DNA from: Hyalangium gracile
GTDB lineage: Bacteria > Myxococcota > Myxococcia > Myxococcales > Myxococcaceae
Length of the DNA stretch: 64,000 nucleotides
Reading direction: 5' to 3'
Assembly (NCBI RefSeq): GCF_020103725.1
Contig: NZ_JAHXBG010000021.1
Location: 1 to 64,000, forward strand
The notes beneath the pieces are model-generated. The model searched no databases, was not told where the DNA came from, and was given only the letters and a program-made list of their open reading frames with translations. Positions 55,636-63,392 of the stretch are shown one piece after another (the first letter of the stretch is position 1; every line of letters begins with the position of its first letter). Both the position numbers and the translations under genes were made by a program.

Positions 55636-56550
55636 ATGCGCTCGATGTCCCGCTCCCCTGTCCGTTCGATCTTCGTCCTCGCGCTGTCCCTGCTGTCCAC
55701 CGCCGCCGCCGCTCAGGAGCGCCTGCCCGCCTTCACGCTGCAGCGGCTCCAGTTCGATCCCGGCGCGCTCGGCTCGCTCGTCGTAGGTACGGGCCGCACG
55801 CTCGACCAGGGGGTGTTCCGCTCCTCGGTCCAGTTCCAGTTTGAGCAGCAACCACTCGCCTTCGACGAGAGCTGGGATCCGCAGACGAACCAGGCGCTCG
55901 TGGAGGGCAAGTTCACCACCCACGTCACCGCGGCCTACGGCGTGCTGTCGTGGCTGCAGGTGGGGGCGCAGGCTCCGTTCATCCTCGCCCAGTCCGGCAC
56001 GCGCCGGCAGGGGATGCTGCCTCCGGCCCGCTCCGGGCTGGACACGCCCTGGGTGGGGGCTCGCGCCGGCCTGCTCAGCGTCAAGCGGGGAGCGCCGGTG
56101 AACCTCGCGGTGGACGTGAGCGCGGGACTGCCCGTGGGCAGCGCCGCGGCCCTCGGCAAGGGGGACTTCGCGCTGCTGCCCCGGCTCCAGCTCGGCCTCC
56201 AGTCGCAGCGGTTCCAGCTCGGCGCCGAGGTGGGAACGCTGCTGCGCAAGAAGCTGGACATCAGCTCCTACTCCGGGCGCGAGAACGACATCATCGGCAA
56301 CGAGATGCGGCTGGCGGCCACGGTGACGTCGCTCGGCGGCAAGAAGACGCGCGGCGAGCTGAGCGTGCTGCTCGGCCTGCCGCTCTCCGGAGGCCGCATG
56401 AGCACCGAGGTGCTGCTGGCCATCCGCCGCCACGCCCTGTCCTGGCTGGACCTCTACGTGCTCGGCGGGCCGGGCGTCGGCGTGGCCATGGACACCCCCG
56501 CCTTCCGCGTCATCGCCGGCGCCTCCTTCTCCACCGGCAAGATCGACTGA
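55636..56550 (+). CDS. Outer-membrane beta-barrel protein, unknown function
   Basis: The product is 304 residues with a signal peptide (IFVLALSLLSTAAAAQ). The mature part is strand-rich with alternating residues and Gly-rich turns (VGARAGLLSVKRG, VNLAVDVSAGLPVG, ELSVLLGLPLSGG), ending in VIAGASFSTGKID. It resembles the barrel half of an OmpA-type protein but lacks the peptidoglycan-binding OmpA domain. Function is unknown, likely a structural porin-like protein. The Shine-Dalgarno is weak; ATG 55645 is an alternative start. A terminator follows. Confidence 0.75.
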   Translation: MRSMSRSPVRSIFVLALSLLSTAAAAQERLPAFTLQRLQFDPGALGSLVVGTGRTLDQGVFRSSVQFQFEQQPLAFDESWDPQTNQALVEGKFTTHVTAAYGVLSWLQVGAQAPFILAQSGTRRQGMLPPARSGLDTPWVGARAGLLSVKRGAPVNLAVDVSAGLPVGSAAALGKGDFALLPRLQLGLQSQRFQLGAEVGTLLRKKLDISSYSGRENDIIGNEMRLAATVTSLGGKKTRGELSVLLGLPLSGGRMSTEVLLAIRRHALSWLDLYVLGGPGVGVAMDTPAFRVIAGASFSTGKID

Positions 56551-56552
56551 CG

Positions 56553-56582
56553 CTCGGGGCCTGGCGCCCCGGGGGCTTTTCT
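56553..56582 (+). terminator. Intrinsic terminator separating the barrel gene from the Septu-like pair
   Basis: CTCGGGGC and GCCCCGGG (56553-56560 with 56566-56573, one G-T pair) form a stem followed by GGCTTTTCT (56574-56582), just after the barrel stop at 56550. It isolates the Septu-like operon from read-through. Confidence 0.7.
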
Positions 56583-56597
56583 CGCCTTCGCCGAGAT

Positions 56598-56617
56598 GGG
56601 GCTGTAGCGTCAGCCCC
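56598..56617 (+). promoter_or_regulatory. Inverted repeat upstream of the Septu-like ATPase
   Basis: GGGGCTG (56598-56604) and CAGCCCC (56611-56617) flank a 6-base spacer, 25 bases before the start at 56642. It could be an operator or leader hairpin for the pair. The Shine-Dalgarno GGGAG lies at 56625-56629, 12 bases from the ATG. Confidence 0.35.
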
Positions 56618-56641
56618 TCTATCCGGGAGTCGATTTCTTCG

Positions 56642-57898
56642 ATGAAGGTCCGCCGCCTTGAGATGAAGTCCTTCCGCGGGTTCAGCGAACTCGCCCTGGA
56701 TTTCCATGGGCAGGTGACAGTGCTCGTCGGAGTCAATGGAGCCGGAAAGACTTCGATCCTCGACTGCCTGGCGTTGCTACTGGGACAGATTCCACCGGAA
56801 CTCCTGAAAGAGAGTGGGAAGCGCCCCCAGCTCACTGAAGCCGATATTGCACTCGCCAAGCCCTACACCCTCAACTCACTGGAAGTCACCTTCCATGGGG
56901 AGACCTTCCGGTGGTCGCTGGCGCACATGCGCAGGGGATTTCCTCAGCAGGCGTCAAGCGATCTGTCAGGAGTCAAGGCGCTTGTCTCCGAGACAGAGAG
57001 CAGGATTCTCGAGGGACAGCAACTCTGGGTCCCGCTGGCAATGTATTACCCGGTCAATCGTATTCCAGCCACGGACGTTCCGCTGCAGCACGAGCCGAAC
57101 CGAGGTGGACTCGACATCGAGCTGAGTTCCTTTCTCGATGCATACACCGAAGCGCTGGGTGGAACCCGCCGGGACTTCAAACGCTTCTTCGAGTGGTTCC
57201 GCGAGCGAGAGGACCTGGAGAATGAGGAACGGCTCCAGGTCAATCCCAGCCACCGGGACCGCCAGCTCGAAGCCGTCCGCGCGGCCATCGAAAGGCTCGT
57301 CCCCGGGTTCTCTGGGCTTCGTGTGCAACGGGCTCACGGGACGATGGTCGTCCAGAAGGACGGAACCACCTTGGAGCTGGGCCAGCTCTCGGACGGGGAG
57401 AAGGGACTGCTCGCCCTGGCCGGGGACCTGGCGCGCCGCCTGGCCATCGCCAACCCCAGGCTTCAGGAGCCACTCTCGGCCGAAGCCGTCGTGCTGATCG
57501 ACGAGATCGAGCTGCACCTCCACCCTGGCTGGCAGCGGTTGGTCGTTGAGCAACTCGGCCAGACCTTCCCCAACTGCCAGTTCATCCTGACGACGCACTC
57601 GCCCCAGGTGCTGAGCCAGATCCCAGCGGAGTCCGTCGTCCTCCTCGACCGCTTCCAACGCGTATCCCTGCCAGCCGGCACGCTGGGACGAGACAGCAAT
57701 TCGATCCTCTCGGAGGTCATGGGCATCCCAGAGCGTCCCGAGGCTTCGGCCAGCCGCATCCACGACATCTCCGGGATGATCGACTCGGGAGAGCTACCCC
57801 GAGCCCGCGAAGCCTTGGACGAGTTGGCGAAGCAACTCGGCGAGCAGGACTCCGAGGTCGTCCGCCTCCGAGCTCTCATCGGCTTCCTGGGAGGTTGA
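56642..57898 (+). CDS. Septu-type AAA ATPase (PtuA-like)
   Basis: The product is 418 residues. Walker A GVNGAGKTS (30-38), the ABC-like signature LSDGEKG (249-255), Walker B VVLIDEIELHLHP (D287, E288) and the H-loop TTHSPQ (317-322) match the SMC/RecF/OLD-like ATPases of the PtuA class. The helical region between Walker A and the signature is the expected coiled-coil insertion, and no TOPRIM nuclease domain follows, as in PtuA. It should bind ATP, sense infection and control its HNH partner, starting 2 bases after its stop. Less GC-rich codon use than the neighbours suggests horizontal transfer. The start at 56642 gives the conserved N-terminal KVRRLEMKSFRGF. Confidence 0.82.
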   Translation: MKVRRLEMKSFRGFSELALDFHGQVTVLVGVNGAGKTSILDCLALLLGQIPPELLKESGKRPQLTEADIALAKPYTLNSLEVTFHGETFRWSLAHMRRGFPQQASSDLSGVKALVSETESRILEGQQLWVPLAMYYPVNRIPATDVPLQHEPNRGGLDIELSSFLDAYTEALGGTRRDFKRFFEWFREREDLENEERLQVNPSHRDRQLEAVRAAIERLVPGFSGLRVQRAHGTMVVQKDGTTLELGQLSDGEKGLLALAGDLARRLAIANPRLQEPLSAEAVVLIDEIELHLHPGWQRLVVEQLGQTFPNCQFILTTHSPQVLSQIPAESVVLLDRFQRVSLPAGTLGRDSNSILSEVMGIPERPEASASRIHDISGMIDSGELPRAREALDELAKQLGEQDSEVVRLRALIGFLGG

Positions 57899-57899
57899 G

Positions 57900-58568
57900 G
57901 TGCGGCACATCCGCAAGGGGCCAGAGCCGCAAAGCCTCCTGGCGTATCGGCAGACGGAGGGGGCCTCCTACGATGGCCTCCCTCAAGAAGCCAAGGACGA
58001 CATCCGTGCACAGCTCGCGCGGGAGCAGGGCTTCCTCTGCTGCTACTGCATGCAGCGCATCACGCCGGATCTCCATGGAATGAAGATCGAGCACTGGGCG
58101 CCGCAGGGAGATCCCGCTACCCGGCATCGACAGCTCGACTGGAAGAACCTTCTTGGCGCCTGCAGGGGCAACGAAGGTCAGCCCCTGCGAGCCCAACACT
58201 GTGACACGCGGAAAGGCGACATCCCGTTGACGGTGAACCCGAGCGATGAGCGCTGCGAGCAGCTCGTCCGGTTCCTCGCGGACGGCTCCATCGAGTCTGG
58301 CACTCCTGCCGTGAACGACGACCTCAACCAGACCCTGAACCTGAACTACGCGCTCCTGAGGAACAACCGCAAAGCCGCTCTCGCCGGTTTCCTCGAGGCC
58401 ATGCGCCGAAAGTTTCCCCAGCTCACCTGGACTGACGCTTCTCTGGAACGAGCGCTGGCGGAACTCCAGCAGCCCAACGCGAGAGGGCAGCTACAACCCT
58501 ATTGCCAGGTACTCATCTACTGGCTCAAGAAGCGCATGGGCCTTCTTCCAAAGGCCCATCGCGCGTGA
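57900..58568 (+). CDS. HNH nuclease (PtuB-like, TIGR02646-type)
   Basis: The product is 222 residues. The HNH core is C47-x-x-C50 (LCCYC), H65 in KIEHWAPQ, N83 in WKNLLGAC, C88, H100-C101 and K105 in HCDTRKGD, giving a zinc-stabilised nuclease active site. The spacing fits the TIGR02646 HNH family found with PtuA-type ATPases in Septu systems and with some retrons. No reverse transcriptase or retron ncRNA is visible, so a stand-alone Septu is more likely. GTG 57900 with GGGAGG 5 bases upstream, immediately after the ATPase stop, indicates translational coupling. It probably cleaves DNA or tRNA on phage infection. Confidence 0.82.
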   Translation: MRHIRKGPEPQSLLAYRQTEGASYDGLPQEAKDDIRAQLAREQGFLCCYCMQRITPDLHGMKIEHWAPQGDPATRHRQLDWKNLLGACRGNEGQPLRAQHCDTRKGDIPLTVNPSDERCEQLVRFLADGSIESGTPAVNDDLNQTLNLNYALLRNNRKAALAGFLEAMRRKFPQLTWTDASLERALAELQQPNARGQLQPYCQVLIYWLKKRMGLLPKAHRA

Positions 58569-58607
58569 GCGGCGAAAGCCGCTCCTCACAAGCTCAAGAG
58601 CCGATCG

Positions 58608-59291
58608 TCAGTTCACGTCCCAGCACGCGGCGATCTCCGCGCACGCGAGCTCCAGGTTGCCCAGCCGGCGCTGCTGCGCCTTGGGCGCCACGTACACCTT
58701 GCCCGCGAACACGTCGAACACGCGCACCAGCCGGTGGTCCACCGGCCCGCGCTGCTGCAGGTGCTGCTCAGCGTACATGTGGAGCACCGTGGCGATGTAC
58801 TGCCCCGACTGCTCGGTCAGCGGCGTGTGCTTGGAGAAATAGAGCTTCAGCAGCCCCGAGTGCATCTGCCCGTGACGGTCCACGCTGCGCAGGATGAGCT
58901 CCGGGCGCACGTTGATCGTCACTCCCGACAGCGCCATCGGCGGCAGCTCCGCGTCCGCGGGGCTCGCCACGGCGTTCGTCAGCGCCAGCTCGTCGGCCGA
59001 GGCCAGGAAGCGCTGGAGCGCCTCGGCGCACAGCGCCAGCCGGTGCGCGTCGAAGTCCGTCTCCGGCGTGGCGTTGAGCATCCGCCGCTGGTGGTAGCGC
59101 AGGATGACCTCGTCGCGGCCGCCGCAGAGGAACTCGACGATGGCCTGGGCGGCCTCGGGGTAGCGCAGGTACTGGGGGTCCGGCGGGTTCTTCTGGGCGT
59201 GGATGATGCGCTTGCGCAGCGCGGGCGTCGCGGTGAGGTACTGCCCCAGCTTGTTGACCGAGACGCACGGATTCTCACGGATTTCAGCCAT
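58608..59291 (-). CDS. Unknown protein, possible accessory of the Septu-like island
   Basis: The product is 227 residues. Recognisable blocks are an N-terminal NPCVSVNKLGQYLTATPALR, a helical middle (RRMLNATPETDFDAHRLALCAEALQRF) and a C-terminal GLLKLYFSKHTPLTEQSGQYIATVL with VYVAPKAQQRRLGNLELACAEIAACW. These look conserved, but I cannot assign a domain; the V-R-P-E...L-L-K pattern is only vaguely nuclease-like. GGAAGGG upstream of ATG 59291 supports the start. It is convergent with the PtuB-like gene, 39 bases away. Confidence 0.6.
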   Translation of the reverse strand: MAEIRENPCVSVNKLGQYLTATPALRKRIIHAQKNPPDPQYLRYPEAAQAIVEFLCGGRDEVILRYHQRRMLNATPETDFDAHRLALCAEALQRFLASADELALTNAVASPADAELPPMALSGVTINVRPELILRSVDRHGQMHSGLLKLYFSKHTPLTEQSGQYIATVLHMYAEQHLQQRGPVDHRLVRVFDVFAGKVYVAPKAQQRRLGNLELACAEIAACWDVN

Positions 59292-59477
59292 CGATCGACC
59301 CTTCCTTGCCGTTGCGGGAATGAAGAGAGACTACCGAGCGGGTCTGACATTCCTCGGGGCGACAGGACCGCCGCCGAAGGGGTTGCCCACGACCTGGGAG
59401 ATGGCCTCTCATGCCCGCCGGGGGAGCCCGGTTCCCGAAGGGCTGTCACCCTCCCGCGATAGAATGGAGCCCCGCGC

Positions 59478-59918
59478 ATGAGATACCCGCCCCGGCTGGG
59501 ACACCTCGCCACCCGCCCGGTGGTGGTGAACCGGCTCGTCCCCACCTACGCGAAGGCCCACAACATCGACGAGCAGGAGGCCTCGCAGCGCCTGACGCGC
59601 GCCCTCGCCGGCCGCATCTGGGAGGACCTGCTGGCCGCCACGTGGGAGGCCATGAAGGGCCGCGTGAAGCGCCTGGACGAGCTGCGGCTGCTCGACAAGG
59701 TGTTCAACACGCTCGAGGAGCGCCCCCTGCGCTACGGCCGCGCCATGGAGACCAACCCCGCCTGGAGCGCCTTCATGATGATGTTGGACCTGGAGATCGG
59801 CACCGCCGGGGACGCCGCCCGGCGCGTCATGGAGACCGAGCAGGGCCGCAAGATGATGGCCGCAGGGCTCGCCGAGGCCGGAATGTTCCTCGCCACCGAG
59901 CTGACCAAGGGGAAGTGA
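59478..59918 (+). CDS. Helical DUF-like protein, unknown
   Basis: The product is 146 residues, almost entirely helical (VPTYAKAHNIDEQEASQRLTRALAG, IWEDLLAATWEAMKGRVKRLDELRLLDKVFNTL), with no signal peptide. GGAG lies about 9 bases before ATG 59478. The pattern suggests a small regulatory or adaptor protein but I recognise no family. It is divergent from the 58608-59291 gene and followed, 72 bases later, by the UPF0489 gene. Confidence 0.6.
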   Translation: MRYPPRLGHLATRPVVVNRLVPTYAKAHNIDEQEASQRLTRALAGRIWEDLLAATWEAMKGRVKRLDELRLLDKVFNTLEERPLRYGRAMETNPAWSAFMMMLDLEIGTAGDAARRVMETEQGRKMMAAGLAEAGMFLATELTKGK

Positions 59919-59990
59919 CGCTCACCCGGAAGTGGCATTTTCGGGGCCCCCTGGCTGTTCGCTACACTCGATCCCCCGAGAGACCCGCGC

Positions 59991-60968
59991 GTGCTCATCC
60001 GCTACTCCGACTGGAAGCGCCCCACCGACGACGCCTACGCGTTCCAGCTCCGCGCGGCCTCCGCCGGAACGGAGGGGTTCATTCCGGCCATCCCGAGCGC
60101 CGGCACCCGCAGCGACATCCGGGAGGTGGCTCGCCTGGCGCTCGCGGACGGAGAGGCGGACCGCTTCGAGAAGCGGATCGACCGCTGGAGCGGCCCCGAG
60201 GACGCCATCCCCGAGACGGGTGAGAAGCCCTACGAGAGCCAGCAGCACACCTTCGAGGAGCTCACCTGGCGTGACGCGCTGACGATGGACGACATCGAGC
60301 AGGCGCTGCGAGGCACCGTCCTGGTGCTGCGCCGCCCGTCCGGCCCCACCGACTACGTGCTGCGCGACCACCACATGCTCGACGTGGCGCTCTACCACTA
60401 CCGCACCACGGGCGAGCTGCCGCGCGCCCTCTTCCACGCGGACCGGCACTCGGACTGGTGCAAGGACAGCTACCTGGAGGCCCGCCGCCCGCAGCAGGCC
60501 GCCACCTGGTGGGCGCTCATCGAGGGCCTCAAGCGTCCAGGCAGCGCCTCCGCCGTCCTCCGCGAACAAGACGTCTTCTTCACCACCGCCGCCGCCCAGC
60601 GCGCCGCCTGGATGAGCGGCCGGGACGTGGGCGTGTCCGTGCGCGTGCCTGGCTTCCTGGACCCCGACCAGCTCCACTGGCGCCAGGTCCTCGAGCAGCC
60701 CGGCGCCACCGAGGCGGACTGGGTCTCCCTGGATCTGGACTTCTTCCAGCCCTCGCCGCAGCTCCGCCTCAGCCGAGGGCTGCTGAGGGACGCGCGCTTC
60801 CACGGCCTCGTCACCGGCGCCCGGGTGCGCACCTTCGTCCTCTCGCCCCAGTTCACCAACGGTGGGGACAAGATTGACCCATGGGAGATCCAGGGAAACC
60901 TGCACTCCACGCTTCGCCTGCTCAACCTGCTGCGCCAGCTGCCGGGAAGCGTCCGGCTCGAGGGCTGA
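59991..60968 (+). CDS. UPF0489-family arginase-like protein
   Basis: The product is 325 residues. The block DHHMLDVALYHYRTTGELP, the metal-like motif FHADRHSDW (His/Asp ligands) and WVSLDLDFFQ resemble the arginase/ureohydrolase fold of UPF0489 (C5orf22-like) proteins. The binuclear-metal ligands appear present, but the substrate is unknown in any member. GTG 59991 gives the N-terminus. No signal peptide is seen, so it is cytoplasmic. The next gene is the kinase-PilZ protein after a repeat-rich promoter. Confidence 0.8.
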   Translation: MLIRYSDWKRPTDDAYAFQLRAASAGTEGFIPAIPSAGTRSDIREVARLALADGEADRFEKRIDRWSGPEDAIPETGEKPYESQQHTFEELTWRDALTMDDIEQALRGTVLVLRRPSGPTDYVLRDHHMLDVALYHYRTTGELPRALFHADRHSDWCKDSYLEARRPQQAATWWALIEGLKRPGSASAVLREQDVFFTTAAAQRAAWMSGRDVGVSVRVPGFLDPDQLHWRQVLEQPGATEADWVSLDLDFFQPSPQLRLSRGLLRDARFHGLVTGARVRTFVLSPQFTNGGDKIDPWEIQGNLHSTLRLLNLLRQLPGSVRLEG

Positions 60969-61154
60969 GCCCTCACCGTGTCACTTCTGACACGTCGGAA
61001 CGCCCCGCTGACGCGTCGAGTTCGCTGACACGGATGCTCTGCCCCCAGAGTGAAATTCCGCTCCCGCGAAATACTTGAGTCGAACTTCACCTTTTCGTGA
61101 AACACGATAAGAATCGCGGCGCGCGGTAGGGTGGCGGTACCCCGTTGGTCCTCT
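60969..61154 (+). promoter_or_regulatory. Repeat-rich promoter region of the kinase-PilZ gene
   Basis: The gap holds a 7-bp hairpin (CGTGTCA 60977-60983 with TGACACG 60988-60994) and three direct copies of TGACRCG at 60988, 61009 and 61026. The first two extend to TGACACGTCGGA and TGACGCGTCGAG, 21 bases apart (two helical turns). A perfect inverted repeat TCGTG-AAA-CACGA lies at 61095-61107 and is followed by TAAGAAT. These look like tandem operator or activator sites, with the inverted repeat near a possible -10. No standard -35 with normal spacing was found. Confidence 0.45.
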
Positions 61155-63269
61155 ATGTCTCAGGACAAAGTCAAATTCCCTGAGCAGGAGTCCTCGGGAG
61201 AACCCGAGCGGCCGGAGCCCTCCTCCGCGATGGGGAGGCCCGCGCCCAACCCACCGGGTGAGCTGTCCCCCACCAACCTGCGCCCGGACAGCCAGAACGG
61301 CGAGCAGTGGTGGGCGCCCCCGGAGAACACGCCGGAGCAGGTGGCCAAGGCGCCAGCGCCCGAGGTGAAGGATCCGCTGATTGGCCTGGTGGTGGGCAGC
61401 TTCCGCCTGGTGCGCAAGCTGGGCGGCGGCGGCATGGGCAACGTCTACCTGGGCGAGCACACCCTCATCGGCAGCAAGGTGGCGGTGAAGTTCCTCCACG
61501 AGCACTTCGCTTCCAACGAAGCCCTCGTCCAGCGCTTCCTGGCCGAAGCCCGCGCCGTCAACCTCATCGGCCATGAGAACATCATCAACATCTTCGACAT
61601 GAACGTGCTGCCGCCCCGGCGGCACTACCTCGTCATGGAGTACCTCGAGGGCAGCCCCCTGTCCGCGATGACGGGGAGCGCGCAGCAGCCCTCGGTCGTC
61701 GTGCCGATCCTCAGCCAGGTGTGTGACGCGCTGCAGGCCGCGCACGTCAACGGCGTGGTCCACCGCGACTTGAAGCCGGAGAACATCTTCCTGGTGCGGC
61801 ACGACCGCACGCCCCACTTCGTGAAGGTGCTGGACTTCGGCATCGCCAAGCTGCTGGACGGGGTGAGCCCGGGACAGACGTCGCTGGGCACCATCATCGG
61901 CACCCCCGAGTACATGGCCCCCGAGCAGTGGGCGGGCAAGGGCGTGGACGGGCGCACGGACCTGTACGCCCTGGGCATCATCGCCTACGAGCTGCTCACC
62001 GGGCGCACTCCCTTCGGCAAGGGCGGGCTGGGCAGCCTGCTGCATGCCCACCTGCAGGAGATGCCCGCCGCCCCCCACGAGGTGAACCGCCAGGTGCCGG
62101 TGGCCCTCTCGCAGGTCGTCATGCGCGCCATGGCCAAGCGCCCGGAGGATCGCTTCCGGAGCGCCAGCGAGATGCGCGCGGCCCTGGAGCAGGCCCTCAC
62201 GGCCCCCGAGTCCGTGCCGACGCCGAAGCTCATCGCGCCCCCACCCGCCGCGAGCGCGCCCCCGCCCCCGCTCCCCGCGGACACGGCCATGGGCATCCCG
62301 CCCACCGCGCCCGCCCCGCCCCGCCGCTCCATGTCTCCCCCGCCGGGCGACATCGCCGTGCGGGTGGTGCTCGCGCCGGGCACGGACGCGGTCCGCCTGA
62401 ACTGCACCGACCTGAGCCGCGCGGGCGCCTTCCTCTGCACCGAGGGCGTCATGCCCCCGCTGCGCTCGCGCGTGTCCATCACCTTCGAGCCGCGAGACAG
62501 GCCCCTCACCTGCATGGGCGAGGTGGTCCGCCACGTCACCCCCGAGCAGGCCTCCGCCTGGGCCATGCGCGCGGGCTTCGCCATCCAGTTCGTCGATCTC
62601 TCCACCGAGGCCCGGGACGCCCTGGTGCGGCTGGCCCAGGGGCAGAGCCCCGCCCCCGCGCCGCCCAAGGCCACCACGGATGATCCGCAGGCGGAGGCGC
62701 TGCTGGCCATGCTGCAGCGGCGCATGAGCAGCGATCCGTACGTGCTGCTGTCGCTGCCGCTGGACGCCACCTTCGATGACGTGCGGCAGCACGCTCGCGC
62801 CGCCCTGAGCGCCCTGGAGAACATCGCCACCCGGCCGCTGTCGGCCCGGCAGTCGAAGGAGCTGTCCGACATGCGCTCGCGCGTGGAGAAGGCCGCGGAC
62901 CTGCTCGGCCATGCCCGCCAGCGCATCGAGCACGACGCCTGGCGCGCCAACTTCGCCGGAGTGGCCCGGTGCATCTCCAGCGGCCTGACGGCCAGCGAGA
63001 TCGAGTCCCTGCGCGCCCGCTTCCTGCTGGCCCACCCCGGAGCCGAGGCCCGCGAGCGCATCCACTCCACCACCGCGTCCGCCTGGGAGGGCCAGAGCCG
63101 CGTCGACCTGGCCCTGGCGGAGTACGAGAAGGCGCTCACCGCCGATCCGCTCAACCTGTCGCTCCAACAGCGGTACTGGAGTCTGAAGCAGCGCGGGAAA
63201 CCCACGCCGGCCCCGGATTCCAAGGGCCAGGACATCCCGGGACTGCGCCGCCGACCTGGCCGCTCGTAG
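61155..63269 (+). CDS. Ser/Thr kinase with PilZ-like domain and C-terminal helical/TPR region
   Basis: The product is 704 residues. The kinase domain (~82-350) has the glycine loop KLGGGGMG, VAVKF, HRDLKPENI (H203) and DFG (D227), so it appears active. A Pro-rich linker (~360-395) leads to a PilZ-like domain (~399-500) that keeps the D-L-S-R-A-G motif but lacks a clear RxxxR, so c-di-GMP binding is doubtful. The region from ~524 begins like a J-domain-type helix pair and ends with a TPR-like repeat (LALAEYEKALTADPLNLS). There is no transmembrane anchor. ATG 61155 is preferred over the frame start 24 bases earlier. Confidence 0.9.
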   Translation: MSQDKVKFPEQESSGEPERPEPSSAMGRPAPNPPGELSPTNLRPDSQNGEQWWAPPENTPEQVAKAPAPEVKDPLIGLVVGSFRLVRKLGGGGMGNVYLGEHTLIGSKVAVKFLHEHFASNEALVQRFLAEARAVNLIGHENIINIFDMNVLPPRRHYLVMEYLEGSPLSAMTGSAQQPSVVVPILSQVCDALQAAHVNGVVHRDLKPENIFLVRHDRTPHFVKVLDFGIAKLLDGVSPGQTSLGTIIGTPEYMAPEQWAGKGVDGRTDLYALGIIAYELLTGRTPFGKGGLGSLLHAHLQEMPAAPHEVNRQVPVALSQVVMRAMAKRPEDRFRSASEMRAALEQALTAPESVPTPKLIAPPPAASAPPPPLPADTAMGIPPTAPAPPRRSMSPPPGDIAVRVVLAPGTDAVRLNCTDLSRAGAFLCTEGVMPPLRSRVSITFEPRDRPLTCMGEVVRHVTPEQASAWAMRAGFAIQFVDLSTEARDALVRLAQGQSPAPAPPKATTDDPQAEALLAMLQRRMSSDPYVLLSLPLDATFDDVRQHARAALSALENIATRPLSARQSKELSDMRSRVEKAADLLGHARQRIEHDAWRANFAGVARCISSGLTASEIESLRARFLLAHPGAEARERIHSTTASAWEGQSRVDLALAEYEKALTADPLNLSLQQRYWSLKQRGKPTPAPDSKGQDIPGLRRRPGRS

Positions 63270-63392
63270 CGCGGCGAGGCAACGTTGTCGGGAGCACTCG
63301 GAGCGCCAGCACGGGTTCTGTCTTCAGGGAGGCCACTGCTAGGACTGTCCTGCCGTCCTCGCCCTCGTGCCTGCTCCTGGAGAACTCATCCC

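Noticed and set aside
56642-58568. The ATPase-HNH pair as a retron effector
   Set aside because: No reverse transcriptase or retron RNA is visible within several kb; stand-alone Septu is favoured.
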